Positions 14,201 to 29,200 of a stretch of 64,000 nt of DNA are shown in pieces; position 1 is the first letter of the stretch, and every line of letters starts with the position of its first letter. The stretch is from Caprimulgus europaeus (Eukaryota > Chordata > Aves > Caprimulgiformes > Caprimulgidae), in the NCBI GenBank assembly GCA_907165065.1, contig OU015528.1, forward strand, positions 33,812,515 through 33,876,514. Direction: 5' to 3'. The position numbers and the translations under genes are program-made. Under the pieces are notes generated by a model. The model did not search any database. It worked only from the letters and a program-made list of their open reading frames with translations, and had not been told where the DNA came from.

Positions 14201-17200
14201 GTACTTGTCACCAGCCAGACAAGTGGTCCATGGCACACTGTAAATTCTGTTGCTGTAAGACAGACTGTTGATAACTCTGGGCTATGGCTTCCCCACTTTG
14301 CTTCAATACAGCGGGGGGGAACTCAGAGTCCTGACAGAGGGAAGTGCACGTGTCATCTTGAAATTAACCATACCTCGGTAAAATCACTGAGAAGATGTTT
14401 ATCTAGTTAATCAGCTGGAAGCAATTATGGTAGTTTTTTCCCCTAGTTTTTGCATAGACGGTTTGATTTACTAGAAAAGAACAAATGAAAACACAGAAGA
14501 TTCCTACTGTACAAGGTAACAACTTGTAACCTTTGCATCCATAAAACAAGGGCCCTGATGTTCTGGAGCTGTCACTGCCTTTGTTGCTGTCCCTTTGATG
14601 CCACCAAAACAAGTATAACAAATTCTTATACTCTCCCATGTGAATGTGTCAGCCTGGCACCCTCCAAACTGCTCTTTTTGCAGTCTTATCAAGAATGCCA
14701 AGATGAGGAACAAAAAAGGAGAAACAACAGAGTAAATGCCTTACTAAATTGGAGCTGAACTGCTTGTATTGCTTGTTCAATAGCTTATGCTGACAATTAT
14801 TCTGGAAACGTTGATACAAATTGTATAGAGCATCCTTGACACTGGAACTGCTGTGCATCTGTGGTGTAAAGAAGGGGGGCAGAAGGGAAGAAGGGAAGAA
14901 GATGGGGGAAGGAAGAAGATAAAAGAGAAGTGAAAATAGTAAGATATGCATGCAAGCGGAAACCATAAATGTTATATCCAAGAACCTTGTTGGTGCTGCT
15001 GCATTGCTCTTACTGAGCACGTGTAGAAGTTTATTTTTGGCTTGTAGCATGTAAATGCTTTCTGGAACTTGTAATTTATTATCCAGCAATATTCATTAGG
15101 AACTAGTTTAAAATATCAAAAAAAGTCATAGGAAGAGCTTTATGTGTTATGCGATCAATAGAGATAGTGAAATTATACTTAATTAAACTGCATGAAACGG
15201 TGCTTTATTAAAGGTGTTATATATCTGTAGGTCCTGAGGCAGAATTTTAATTTGTCTTACACATTCTGTGTGTACTGCATTAGCAAGTAGGCAGAACTGA
15301 TTTCCTTTTTTGTCAGTGGGAGTTCAGCTTGTTTGTCAACTGCTTGTTTTCAGTGCAGTGGACACTTCTGATACATACACTGTTCAATTTTCCACTTCCT
15401 TAGGATTATGGGTAATGAATTCAGCCAGTATCACATTGATATCTAATAGGTTCACAAGCACAGTAAAACCAACTTCTCTCTAAGTTGTTTGTTGGGGTTT
15501 TTTTGTTTGTTTGTTTGTTTTTAATTTCCAAACAGGAGTGTCAGTGATTTCTGTCAGTAATTATTTGGTGTTGCTTCATTGTACCACTCAGAGAATGGTA
15601 GTAACCTCAAAACTTGGATCTACACAATTTATGTTCTTTGCTTATCACACAGGAATGTCAAAACAGCCAACACATTTTTCATTATTGATAGTTTGATCAT
15701 GGTATGTTATACTGCAGTACACTTCAGCCAATTCCTGGTATTAATGATTATTAATTCTTACTCTTTCTGGTGATACTGGCACTACTGGGATAAAACCAAA
15801 GCCAGCATCAGAAGCATAAATGACACTTGGAATACCCAGCCCAGGAAATGTAATGTATGTGTTCCACCATTTGTTGATCCATGTTTTAAAAACTTAAACA
15901 CACATTTAAACACCGAGGAAGGAATTTTCACAAGCTTGAGACTGTTCAGGGAGTAGTGATTTGGTGACGGCTTTCTCCAAACACGGAAGTGAAGTTTTGT
16001 CTCTTATTGGTTGTATCCTTGGGATCCACTGCTGGGAATCAGCATGGAATTTCCTGGCTGATATTGGAGTATCTCCTGACAATTGGCCTTGCTGCAATCA
16101 CAAGGCAAGTACCTGGCTGCCCATTTAGCAGAAGGGCCCTGTTGGAGCCCTCTAGAAAGGTGCTGCCTTCTGCAGCACTGAGAGCAAAACAGCTTGTTCT
16201 TGGCACTGGCTGTAGACAGCTTCACAAAAGGAGAGATCAGTTGTCTTGAGCAGTTATTGGATCACACTCATGCCAGGTGCAGAAAGAGTCCCTGCCTTTT
16301 ATTAGTGGAGAAAGAAGTAGTACATTTTAGACCATATACTTAACTGACAAAAATCTATGATCTATTTTATCAAAGCCAGCTCAAGATCAAATACACACTG
16401 ATTTCATTCCAACTGCTTGAGGTCAGTTGGATTTATTCCAGTTTACACCCTATGAGAATTTAGTACATGCATTTTAAAGGGCAATTAGGCCCTAAAGCAA
16501 GAGCAGACTGTGTTATAGTTGAATTTCCAACTGAACTGTAAGTAGCAGTAAATATAATACACAGCACAATTATGACTTGCACATTCCCCTCCCCTTTTTT
16601 AAAAAAAGAATATCATTACATTTTCTTCTTTGATCTCTCTGAGCATCAGATTTTTAAATATATCATTTGATCCCCATTTATTTTTATATTACTATAATGA
16701 TTACAGTTTTAATTAACATGACAGATTGAAATGTAAAAAGATAATTAAAATATAGAGTAACATTTAAATTCCTAGTCTAACAAAGTAATTGCTCAAAAAC
16801 ATTTTGATATATATGTTGACATCATCCATTAATTAACTAATAATTAACACAGTAATTAGTCACCCATTAATTCATACATTTCTATTTCATTGGCCCAAGA
16901 ATAATCACTAATAAATATAAAATTAAACTCTTATCTCGAAATTTTACTTGACTTTGGATAAATGCTTGCTGAGTGTCCATATCATCAAACCTTTTTTGAT
17001 GTAAGAAGTAAGAACATTTTGTGTTACCTATTTATAGATGTATATGTAAGCTGAAGAAAATTATAGTCATACTAATACAGAAATTATATATGGGTGATAT
17101 ATTTATATAGTTGGACTAAATAGTTTTGTGTTTGTATATATTTGATTAAATTTGACAGGAAACAAAATTGAAGCAAAAGTTTCAAGATCAGTAATTCTTC

Positions 17201-20200
17201 CTTGAACAGAGGCAATTTTTTATATCCAGAACAAGGTGTTCTAAAAAAAGATTTGTAAATTTGTGTTTTCTTGTTATACTTCCATGTTGTTCCTCCACAA
17301 GCAACCATTTCCTGTATTAGAAATGGAGGTAATAGTTTTAGGATTGGTACTGGTGCTATTATTGCAACTCCTCAGAGAAGAGGTAAATTACTAGTAAATG
17401 TGATACTGAGGTAGGGTGCAAATTAAGAATCCTATTTCTACCTGTGTCAGCAATTTTTTTCCACAGACATCAATGAGGCTAAAATTTCACCACGGATCTT
17501 TATCAGTTATTCAGAACAATTATGGCAGTTGGAGAGGTGGATCAGGCTTTTAACAAAGATGTTTCAAATTACAAAAGAGAATTACTTATCTGTACCCAAG
17601 GTATAAAAGGCACAATCCATTATTACATTAATTTTAATGGAATTTTCTACATGGCATACTAGTGGTTTTGCACCAAATTCAGGAAGGTTGGTACCACATG
17701 GCAGCAGAACTGTCCCAACTGTTGGGCTTTTTCACTGTCTCAGGCCTTCTGTACTTTCAGTTTCTATTCAGAAAAGCAAATATTTTTTTCACCACTCTCT
17801 AAATTCTTCTGTATAAATCCTTTTCAATTTTCAGTCTGGAGAGCTTGTTAGTTGCAGTATTGTGGTGGTTTCACAGGATAAGTATATAATGTAGCAAATG
17901 AGGAATGAAACATCTGTTTTCCAAGAAAACAGGCAAGTATAAAACTGACTGAATTGTGACATTATTGATGTTAAACTACTCATCTTTATACATATACATA
18001 CATATATATTTATATATACATATATAAAATTCATGATAGCATTCTCTCAGCGTGTGCAGTCTTTGCTGTCATTCTTTAAATAAAATCAGCAAACCAGTTA
18101 GTGAAAAGAAGTAAAATGCAGGGTCAGAGGGATATCAAGGCAAGATCATAGTTCACAGAACTATTTTTGTAGAAATCCCTCAGTATCTTTGCACAGTTAA
18201 AGGATGATTTCAGATTGCACTTACAATTACATTCTCTATAGGATATTGCAGTACATGTGGACTGCTTAAATATGATGCAACACAAGTGATGCAATGATAC
18301 ATAACCTAATTTGTATTGAAGGGCATGCACTGACACTAGTCTAGAAACATTGACTCAGTCTGGTATTGCTATTATAGTTTACTGGCACAATAATAACTCT
18401 AATAATTATATTTATCATAAATTTGAGTGTAATGAAGTTGTACTTAACTATATCTGTTCTGAAATAGAATTACAAGAGTTCACTGTATTTTCACTTCTTA
18501 GTAGTGGAGCTTGGCTCCTTTTACACTGCTTATTCCTGTCATATGTTGAGCCACATGAAGATCCGAAGTGACACCTATTCTCATACGTTTCAACACCTTG
18601 AAAGGTTTGATCAGTGACTTGTTCCAGAAAATTCAGCTGTGCTAATCCTCTTAGAACACGGCATCAATGTAAACATAAGCTTTTTCCTAAGGAGACTTAT
18701 CTTTCTTTCATGTCCTTCCTATAGGTTTGATACTACTAGATTTTGAAATACACTTTACAAGTGCTTGTTCAGCACTTGCTGTACTAGATCTTAGTCAAGA
18801 AAAGAAAAAAGCAGCCACTACCCATATCGTACTGTCACTGTCTACTGCAGACAATGAGTAGCTGGGTTAGATTTCACAGAATCACAGAATCACAGAATCA
18901 CAGAATGTCAGGGATTGGAAGGGACCTCAAAAGATCATCTAGTCCAATCCCCCTGCCGGAGCAGGAACACCTAAATGAGATCACACAGGAAGGCCTCCAG
19001 ATGGGTTTTGAATGTCTCCAGAGAAGGAGACTCCACAACCTCCCTGGGCAGCCTGTAACTGCCACAGGTTCTTTCCACAGTTAGTGGAGAGGTTCTTTCT
19101 TTATTAAATGCCACAGTTTTTCAGCTGTAGAGAGAAAACTTTAGTGTTTCAAGTTCATCTTCCATCTCGGCAGGTAATGAGGAGATGGTTGGTACAAGGC
19201 AAGGTTTGTTCTGAGGCAGAAAAACATCCACGCACAAAGCAGTTTTGAGCTGGCGAAGAAAAACTATTGTACTGGAAACATAAAGAAAATAGTTGACTGT
19301 GCTCAGTCACAGCATCTCTAGTTATTTGCTTCTTTTTCAGAGCTTTCTTTGGGTGTCTCATTAGTTGTGTTGTCACCTGATTTGGTGACTACCATTTCTC
19401 AGAACTATGACACTACAGGAGAGGTCAGAATACATCAAAGGGGTAAACAGTGGGGAGCACTCAAAGGAGAGCCCAGACACGCCTTTTCTTAGATCCAGCC
19501 GCAGGCCTGGAATCCGACCTGCAGCACTGCAGCTATTCCAGGACTGATCAGAGATCGCTAGCTGGGCTGAACTGCATTGAAAGTTATTTTGTAAATTGCT
19601 ACCATTTGAAGGGTTGGAGGCAACATGTTTTTCTCTTACTTCATGTATTTCACATCTTTTAGAGACATGCAATAGTATAAAAACTTAACCTATGCTTAAG
19701 CCAGAAGTATCCTGGTTTCTTAACTCCAGTAGTGGCAAGTAGCAGGTACTGAGGGAAGCATTTGGTAACACTTCCCCATAAACTTTTTCAGTCTCTATAA
19801 ATTTTCAAGATTATATGAAGCAGGATAAGTATAATCTATCTCAAAAAATATGATCCAAAACCAGTAATGCTGTGTAGTTTTGATTGTTTTTCATTAAAGA
19901 GATGTGATACATTTGAGCCTGAATTTACTTAATGAGATATTTCTAAAGTAACATCAGAAATTCTGGAAATAAAATAAATAATATATTAAAATTGAAATTC
20001 AAATTTGTTCAAACATTAGAAGCCAGCCATTTGGTTATGTAAGTGCTATAAACAAGCTTGTTCATTCCTGCTCTCAGAAATCATTAACGAAATGCTGAAC
20101 TATAGAGACAGATGCTATGTCCATCCTCATCTGTTCAGGGAAAGTGGTATTTACCCACCAGACTGAAATCACTACCCAAAGTCCATCTGAAGTTCAGAAA

Positions 20201-23200
20201 AATGCTGGGCAGCTTTCCTCAAATAAATTAGGTTAATGGAAAACAAAATTCCTGAAGTGAAGAGTAAACCCTGATAGAAACTTAATAGACATTGTAGCAT
20301 CAACAAGGGGATTCATTTTCCCCTATGCCAAGACTGAGAGTAGAAACATAATAATAGCAGGGAAAACTCACAAGGAAAGCATTAAAAATGATCAGGAACA
20401 AATAAGTCAAACTTCATGAGCTTTGCAGCATGCCTTAAATAACTAGTGTGCTAACTTTCATCCAAGAATATTGGAGGAATTAGACAACAATCTCAATGAA
20501 TATTTTTTGCTGATTTTTACCATATACCACAATGCTGAGGAATTCCAAAGGATTGGGGGGGTGCTACTGTTGTGCCAGTGTTCAGAAGTGGTCTCATGGA
20601 GTGTCTTGGGAATAGATAGGTGGTTGGCCTGAAGTCAGTTCCACAGAAAATCATGAAAAGGGTGTCATGAGAAAGAATTTAATATGTTGATTGAAGGTCA
20701 GACAACATCATTACAAAAGAAATATTTTTTTTGCCAGATGTCTACCTTTTCTGACATTGTCAGTTTGCTTAGTGAGAGAACTACATAGACATACATGTGT
20801 ATTGGCACATGTGATACATTTGATGTAGCCCTCTACTGAAATACATAGGGCTATATGTGATGAGCATGATCTTCTGGTGCATAAGCAGAGGAATATAATA
20901 TAAGATAATATTAATCACTGTCCATAAAATTAATGAGAGCTCTTCCCAAACAGAAAAATATTCAGAGCTGAACTCCAAGAATGACCTGATGTTTTAAAAA
21001 CTCATAGGGAGTAAATGCAGAATCTACATCTACCAAAAAGAAGATTAACATGTGGTTTCATCTGTCTAAAGTGTTTGTACAAGACATATTTAAAAAAAAT
21101 TACATCTCAGTTTAACAATGCAGGTAGCTGTCACTCAGAACAGCTCAGGAGCATGGCTCAGCATCCCTTGCTTACCATTGCCTGTCAGGTTTGAATATTC
21201 CTCTAAAAGATGTTGGAGTTGGGACTGTGCGGAATGGTCAGGCTCTTAGGTTTAGTGCACGTGCCTAGTTCTCAGATGTCTGAACATCAGAGTCCAGTGT
21301 ACTCCAAAGTGAGAGACAAGCTCAGCAGCTCTGTCTGAAGCTGAGCTCCTCTGCAAAGCACAATCAAGTTCACTGAACAGAGTGAGGAAGAGCCACTGCT
21401 CAGAGTTACAGGTCACATTGTTCAGCAGGTGTGTTTTCACAGGAAGGAGCCTTTTCCACAAAATAAAAATTCCTGAAAAGTCCTTGGAGCTGGGATCTAG
21501 AATTATGTTTTCTTTCTCTATGGCCCAATTTTTATTTTTATTTTATGTATGAAAGAGATGTCTAAAGAGGTGTGCTCAGGACCCTGTAGTTAACTTGGGG
21601 CAACTAAACTCCAAAGGAAGACAATGTTTAAGGGCCAGTCAGTGCTGGATCTTTGGGACTACAGTCATAAGCACCTGGCCCTTTCCGTGAACAGTATTGG
21701 CAACTCTGGTGCCCACTTACAGTGTTATAGGCTCCTCTCGGGCAGCTTGGTACCTAAGGCATTTTCTGGATCTAGTTCAGGGTCTTTCCTAAGGGGCCAG
21801 AGGCCAAATGAAATGTCAAGTCTGTTATCACATCAGCTGGTCTATGGTAACTGTCAGCAATTTTGGTGTGCAATATCATAGCTGATGGGAAATATCAATT
21901 CTGCTTGGCTTTACTTGGTCTGCAAATAGAAGAAGGTTACATCATAAACCCAACAGTCTACTCTTAGTTGCCAGCTAAGAGCAGACACTGTGGCTCTACT
22001 GACACAGAGTAACTGGGAATCTGACCCCTACCAGTCAGGTTTCCAGCTAGGGTACAGGTAGCATAGCACCTTCATGCTGAACTGAGATGTCAGGAGGCTA
22101 GATGCAACGTGCTCTGGAGTTGCACTGATGGGGAACATAGAAATGCCATTATTTCACATCAAATACTTGATCTCTTTCCTAGGATCAAACCTTACAGAAT
22201 AGCATTCTTTTTTTGTCAGAGTAACACACTTTACAGAGGTATTTGCTGTACTTACCTAGGTCTGTAAAATACTTCCAGGCATTCTGAGAAGGAAGATGCA
22301 ATAGAAGTACAGAAAAATCCTTACAAATTTTAGCAAATAAACTTTATTACAACCTATTACGCATCTCACAGGGAAAACTATGATTTCGCTGGTACAGCAG
22401 TTTTATGTGCAGTTATTTTAAAATGAATTGTGGTCATTACTATGCAGCTGTATTTTAATAGCAGTGCAAATGAGTTAAATGTGCACAGACATCATACATA
22501 CACAATTCCAAAAGGGCATGCCTGTAAATCAAATTATTATAATTGTTGTCAGTATATCTGTATTTTAGTTGCTGAGATTGCTCTAATCCTTAAAAAGAAT
22601 TATATGAAGAATTCAATGTGCATTCTAAACCATAAGCTCAATTTGCCATGAGATTTTGCATTTTGTCTCTGCAGTCCAGCTGTCAATAAATCAACTGTAC
22701 AGTTAAGGGCTTCTTTTTTCCTTTTTTTTTTTTTTTTTTTAAAGTGTATTAATGACAAAACAAGGCTCTTAAACTACTGCCTCTGGCATCAGTCACTCAA
22801 ACATAGCTGTGTTGCACTTTTTAACAACCAAATTAATTCCACATGAAGAGAAACAGTATTCACTCTTTTTCTTTTCCTTTCTCAAACTTTACAGACGTCT
22901 TGCAGGAAATGGCTTGACATACATTCCTAAGGGAGCATTTGCTGGCCTTTTCAGTCTTAAAGTGCTGTAAGTAAACTTTGTGTTGTTTGATATATTTCTG
23001 ATTTCCTAAATGCTCCAGGGAACTAATTAACCAGTGAAGTTTTGATCAAGTAAATTACATATTTTGATCAGCTCATTTTGAACAATTCAATTGAAGTGAA
23101 GATACATATGAACACCATTAAATCTTCTTTTTTCATATAGAAAATATCCTAAACACAAATGTTGGAAAACATTAATGGAGTTCTAAAAACACCTTGGTCA

Positions 23201-26200
23201 TCAAGATAGATATCTCTGTACAATATCAAAGGCAAAAATTGGTTCAGTTAATAGTTTCTTTAATTGTCTCAGAAGTTCTGATTTCAAGTGTAAAAATCTT
23301 AGTGGACTTTTCACAATTACACAGAACTGGGCATAAATAGCCTTTTCCTTTTCTTTAGAGCTGGAGAGAAAAAACATTATTGCAAAACAACATGTAATTT
23401 GAAATGCAGTTCATATTTCATATCTTGTTCTTTGTGATGTCATTATTATGAGTTACGAAAAGTGTAATAAAACCTTGTATTATTTGGAGTAATAAGACAG
23501 TACATATAGTAAAATTATTAGCAGGCCACATTTCACAATATTTATACTAGAGGGGATCACTGCTTATGTAAAGTTCACAGAAACTGTATTATTAGCAAGA
23601 ATGCCAACCTCCTAGGCAGTGTCAAGCCAAGCCAGATGCTACTGTAAGAGTACACAAAGCTCTACTGAAAAAATATGTAAGTGGGAAAGAAGTATGAAGA
23701 GCTTCCCACTCCATCTACTCTTAAGTTGGCCAGCTGTAGCTCTTGTTGGCCTAAGGAGATTTAGGCCTGCCAAAAATTTTTTAATTTACTACAGTGCCCC
23801 ATTGAGTATGCCTCATTTTGAAGGCAGCATGTACTACTTCAGTTTTAGCCACATAGAATCCTTTTATATATGTAGGAAGTGGTCCAAACAAGGGTATTAA
23901 GTAATGTGAATGAAACCATATTCAAAGGGAGAAAAAGATTCTTTTGGAATGAAAAGTGATTTTTCAATCTTTGCAAGCTAAGTGATGTGGTATTTCAGAA
24001 AAAGAGATGTGTAAGGTCATTACTAGCAACATTCCATTAAGGAAATCGATTTCATTGGGAAAAATTCAGCAGTTTTTACAGAGATAAAATTTTATTCAAA
24101 TCAAGTCATAAACTCCTCATACAGTTAAAAGTTCTGTTTGCCATGGTAGAATTTTCCTGAGTAAGGATTTAGAGTCAGTTCTTCACAGTTTTATCAGTAC
24201 ATGAGGATGACAATTTCATAATTACTGGAAGCAATTGGGAGCTCAAGCCCGAATGAAAACCAATCAGATTTATTCTTCTGAAATCAGCTGCTTTGAAAAT
24301 CCTGCTCAAAGCTGAGTGCAGCTGTTAACAAAGGTAATACTCTACAGGTATTTGTTTGCTTTGAAGAGAACTGGTATTGGGCAGGGGAAGGAGTATTTGT
24401 GTAGCTTTACTTTGTTTGTAATCTTGAAGTAGAACTAGTACTAAGGAGGTAAGCTTGGAAGAAAATTTACAGTAGAAATAAATTATCTGTATTGTGTTGA
24501 TTCTGGTTTTTGTGCTACTCAAAATGTAGGATGCTGCAGAATAACCAGTTACGCCAGGTTCCTACTGAAGCACTCCAGAACTTGCGCAGCTTGCAGTCTC
24601 TGTGAGTATACTTGATAAATCAACTTGTAAGCTTGCATGAACAGTAATGTATGATTACCTATTAATTACCTGTTAATAACACTTAATAATGTGCTGAGTC
24701 AACTTTTTCTTTTAACTCTTTGAGCTGCTTTTCAAGAGAATTGTACTCTCAGTTAAACATCAAAATTAACTGATTTCATTCCAATAATTTCATGACACCA
24801 GCAGCTTCTTTGCATTGTTATAAATGGGTTCACTGTCTGAAAAGACACTCCTTGCTCTACAATGCTTTCTGTCTGTCAAGAAGAGTATGGTCCCCTGAGC
24901 ACTGGTCCTTCCCATGGTTTCTTGTTAAGATTCTTTACAGGGGAAAAGAAAAAATCCCAAATTACTCTCTTGGTTTTTTTTATTTGGTGTAATTGTTTTT
25001 CTTTTTAAGCAGTATGGAAAACACTATTAACTCATGAAACAAAGTGTACTAGAGGATGCTTAATTATATTCTGTGCTTCAGGCAGGTCTCCATATTTATA
25101 GTCCTTGACTGTTGTCCTGGTTTTGCTGTTGTACTGTGCTGACTCAATCCATGAGCTTCAGTTTTAACAGAACTCCTGCCAGAACTGCTAGACTGGGAGT
25201 GAGGATTGGCAGCTTTGTGGTATGACTGAAATTATTTTGATGTGCTTCTGCCACATAACATAAGGATGGTTATGCCAGGTCATGCTAAAAGCTGTCCTAA
25301 CCTAGTATCCAGTCCTCAATAGCAGATGCCAAAGGAAAACTACAAGGTCAGGCAAAGAATATAATACTACTCCTTTGGTAAACAGTCCCAGCTGCTGGAG
25401 GTTTGCACTCAGGGACACTGTCAGCCTATTGTGGCTTCTTTGAATGTAATAGCTCTTAAAGGATTTTCTTCTGTGAGTGTGTACAATTGCTTTTTGAGCC
25501 AATGTAACACTCGTGATTTTTTGTGTCAGTATATGTGCTGATCGGCTAGCCCTGTGTAACATGGTGAAGTACCTCCGGTTATTTACTTGGAACTTCTCAT
25601 CACATTTGATGTTCCCTAAATGCAGCATCAGGAGAAAATGGAAACAGTGTTTCCTTACCAAAGTGCGCCAGATTTTATAGACCTCTGTCGTATCTGCATT
25701 AGTCATGTTTTTCATATGAAGGCTGTTAAGATTGTTTCTTATTTGGGAGCTATACCCTTTCTCTGGTCATCCTTGTCCCACTTACTGAATTTTTTTTTCA
25801 GTTCTCATATATTTGATTTGAAACAAGTCAAGGAGGGATCAGACCTGCACAGCATGTTTAAAGTGTTTACACACCATGGATTTATAGACGAGAATTATTG
25901 ATTTTTTTTTTGTTTGCTTTCCTACTAACTCCCCAAACTTCATTTTGCTATTTTTTTGAATCTTTACTGAACACAGCTGCTATTTTCATAGTTATTACAA
26001 CTACAGGACCTCTTTCTAGCATGTTAGTACCTCCGCAAGATTTTATCACGTAGAGTTTGATTTACCTTCTCCCTAAGTGCCTCACTTGACACCTATCTAT
26101 ACCAAAATTCATCTACCATGATCTTGTTCAGTCAGTTGAGTATCATGGGTTCCTTCTGCTGCACTTGTAGTTCACATTTTGCAACCACAAGGTCACTCTT

Positions 26201-29200
26201 GCTGTCTCAATGCAGGGCACAGTAAATAGAGTATGTTTCTGAATTATCCACATAATTCCATTTTCACCTGATGCAAAAAAATAACTAAATTTTCTAAAGT
26301 ATCTACTGATTTTGAATGTGCAGCATGAAGTGTCTAAATGATTGAAAATAAGCAGGCAGGTTCTTTGGATGAAATAAAACATCAACTGACTCTTCTGTGT
26401 GACTTAGTTGACCACCTTATATTTTCACATAATTACTTTGAAAAAAAATTATTTTCCTAAAAAGTTCCAAGATCCAAATGTGGAAGTCAGTCTGGATGTC
26501 AAAATAACTATCACAAAAAATGTTGCTACAGTGTGCACTGATGACCAGCGTCACTGATGAAAAGTCTATCAATAACAAGGATAGAATGAGCATTTGTACC
26601 AAGCTCTCCACCTGGTTAGAGTTAAGGTGTACTGGTTGACAAATGTACTATGTTGAAAATACTCTCTTCTTTTTTTGTGTATAAATAAGTCTCACCAGAA
26701 GATTAACATCTTTTACATATGATCAATTCAGCCAAAATCTGAAGAACAGAATTAATGAAATTAATTGATTTTCAGAAAAGTTGTCATCCATGTATAACTT
26801 ACCACTACACAGACACATACTGTATTAGTTCCCAGGTTCTTATGTCCGTCTTGAACAACATGTACCTCCTTAATATACAAAGCATTCGTTAAGGCTTCTA
26901 AAGGTAAAACAGCCCTAAGAATTAATTATCTTATAATTGTTATTTGGTAAGTGCCTTTTTTCTTTATTGACCAGACACAGACTGAAATATCTCAGCCATA
27001 TACTTTTGAGGTTACAGTTTTTTCCTTTGATCTTTGAAAAAGTCATGAGAAAATACTGGTCTAGTGACTATATTAGATTTTCTTTCTGCTAAACAAACAA
27101 AAAAAAAATCTTGCTGAGATCACATCACTCTATACGCATTCTGGACCAAAACACGATAAGCCAAGCAAACAAGAGGTCTTTTGTTACTCTGAAAGAGACT
27201 GTAGGATTTTCAGCACGGCTTCTAAACAAAATGAGAGTCTTACTCAGGCTTTGTTTCTTGCAAAAATTTTTTTTCCTTGGGTGAAGAAGTTGAAGAAGCA
27301 AACCAAACATAGTTTGTGCCGTCTGTGTAAAGGACTGATATTTTGTGACAGAATTAAAAACAGAGGGAGAATAGGAGTGGTCAGTAGAAACCTTTGGACA
27401 GCTGTGTAGCAGACCCATGATGAAATGATACGGGTTTGTACAGAAAAGCTACTATCACCTGAAAGACGATCACCAGGAAAAGCAACCTCTTTGAGGAAAA
27501 GAAAACTATTATTCTTTTGTTTTCTTAAACTGGGTTGTGCCTGTCAGATAAAGGTGTGCACAGATTCAATTTCTTGTTTCGTACAGTCTAGGAATTTTCT
27601 GTTCAGAAGGTGGCTCTTGCATTGGTTTCTGATGTACAATAGAAATTACTTCTTGAAACCTTTGAAATAGCAGGAGTCTTTTCAAGAGTGTAATTAAGAG
27701 GTTAAAAGCTTTCACAAAGGCAATTCCTATAAGATAGCAACTTCTTGTATTTGTTATGTTTAACTATGCAGGTGGCATGATTTCTGGAAGCCTCATTGAC
27801 CCTTTGCTTTAGGTTAGAATAAATGTGAAAAACTGAAAACTGGTGACAGCACTCAAATTTCTGCCTTTTGTGATTTTACTCAAGAAAGGCAGTCATGTAG
27901 AGGGGCAAGCTATCCTAACTGCCCTGCTACCTTCATCAGTGTTAAAATATATCAGTATACATATATAATCATGTGTATGTGTGTGTACATGCACAATATA
28001 TGGATATATATATGCACACACATGTTTTCCATGTTCACTTGTAATGCAAATTCATCACAAATTTTTGCACAAAAAGGTATTTCTGGAAGATATGATCTCC
28101 TTATTATTTAGTTCCAGGCTCAGAAATGACAATATAGGTATCAAAATTGGTAGATACATTAATTCATGTTAAATGACCTGCGTCACACAGAACAAGAACT
28201 GTTGTATTGCAGGAATGAGCAACAATTTCTTCCTCTTTCTTGTCCAAGTTGTAATATTGCTGGCATGCTGGTGTGAAAAGTTTGAGTGATATTCTTATAT
28301 TTCTTAAGGCTTGACCTACCTCTAGAATGGATCATTTTTCTTCAGACAGCAGGTATTATTCAATAAATAGTATAAAATGAGAAAAGAGCACAAAAATAAC
28401 CAAAAGCCCCTAAGATTGGTGAATTTCATCAGCAAAAATCTATGAGAAAATGAGAAAATCTTTATACTATTGCCTGAAAACAAACAAAACCAATGTTTTT
28501 TTCTGTAACTGAAGAAAAAAACACAAACAATATTAAAATCTTCTCTAATTGTATAAAAGTCTTTGTAGTTCCATAGTCAACAACAGTGATGTGCTACTTT
28601 GATTAATAAATGAGTTCAGCTACCAGATCTTGGACAATGATTGCACAGGAATCCGGTTCCCTTTGTGGCAGGAGGATTTAAAGAAGTAACCAGAACATGT
28701 TGATTGTGAGATACAGTTTTGATCTCCAAGTTCAGCAGAAGGATGTCTTAATCTTATTATATGGGCTATAATTTTCCTCTGAAATCTAATGTGAATACAA
28801 ATTATCTGGATTATGAGTCCTAACAATTCAAATGGCATTTATTTCTGTTAAGCTAAAGAGAGGAAAATATGTTTGCAGATACCCATGACTGAAAGGGAGG
28901 AACACACAATCACTGCTGTGTCACAACTTAGATCTTTTCAGCAGGGTTTGAAGTTTCACTTGAATACTACCTTCCCTTTTCTCAACCTTGAACAAATGTA
29001 TTTCTTTAGAACCCCCACTGTAAGCAGATTGTCTCTGAATTTCATGTTTCCCAAAGCATCAATATCTCCATTCTGTTTTTAAGTCAAGAAGCCTTTTAGT
29101 GATTTTTTTTAATATACCTGTATGGTCCAAAAACCTTTTACATATGTATATTGATTTGTTTTTCAAATATCATTATTAATTAGCAACTTCATTTCTGTCC

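Larger units (their letters stand above)
8258..22894 (+). other. LGR5: LGR5 intron 2 (14.6 kb)
   Basis: The largest complete intron. It contains an A-rich run (9367-9411), a CATA-type tract (11594-11640), the 1.3-kb CR1 (11.7-13.0 kb), a purine tract (14868-14930), a GTTT run (15498-15522), a TAATTA-rich AT block (16700-16880), an AT/ATAC tract (17985-18028), a reverse CR1 piece (18874-19090), a probable ancient CR1 relic (20.4-20.8 kb) and a T run (22722-22740). I see no exon in it. Confidence 0.85.

Noticed and set aside
14649-15089. 146-codon minus-strand open frame
   Set aside because: It crosses a homopurine tract that yields low-complexity Leu/Phe/Ser/Pro sequence. There are no domain motifs and no splice or start context.
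18874-18905. Four 8-bp TCACAGAA repeats as a CRISPR-like or satellite array
   Set aside because: They are the ordinary tandem 3' end of a reverse-oriented CR1.
25302-25715. 137-codon minus-strand open frame in intron 4
   Set aside because: No recognisable motif. An isolated frame of this size is expected by chance in 64 kb on two strands.
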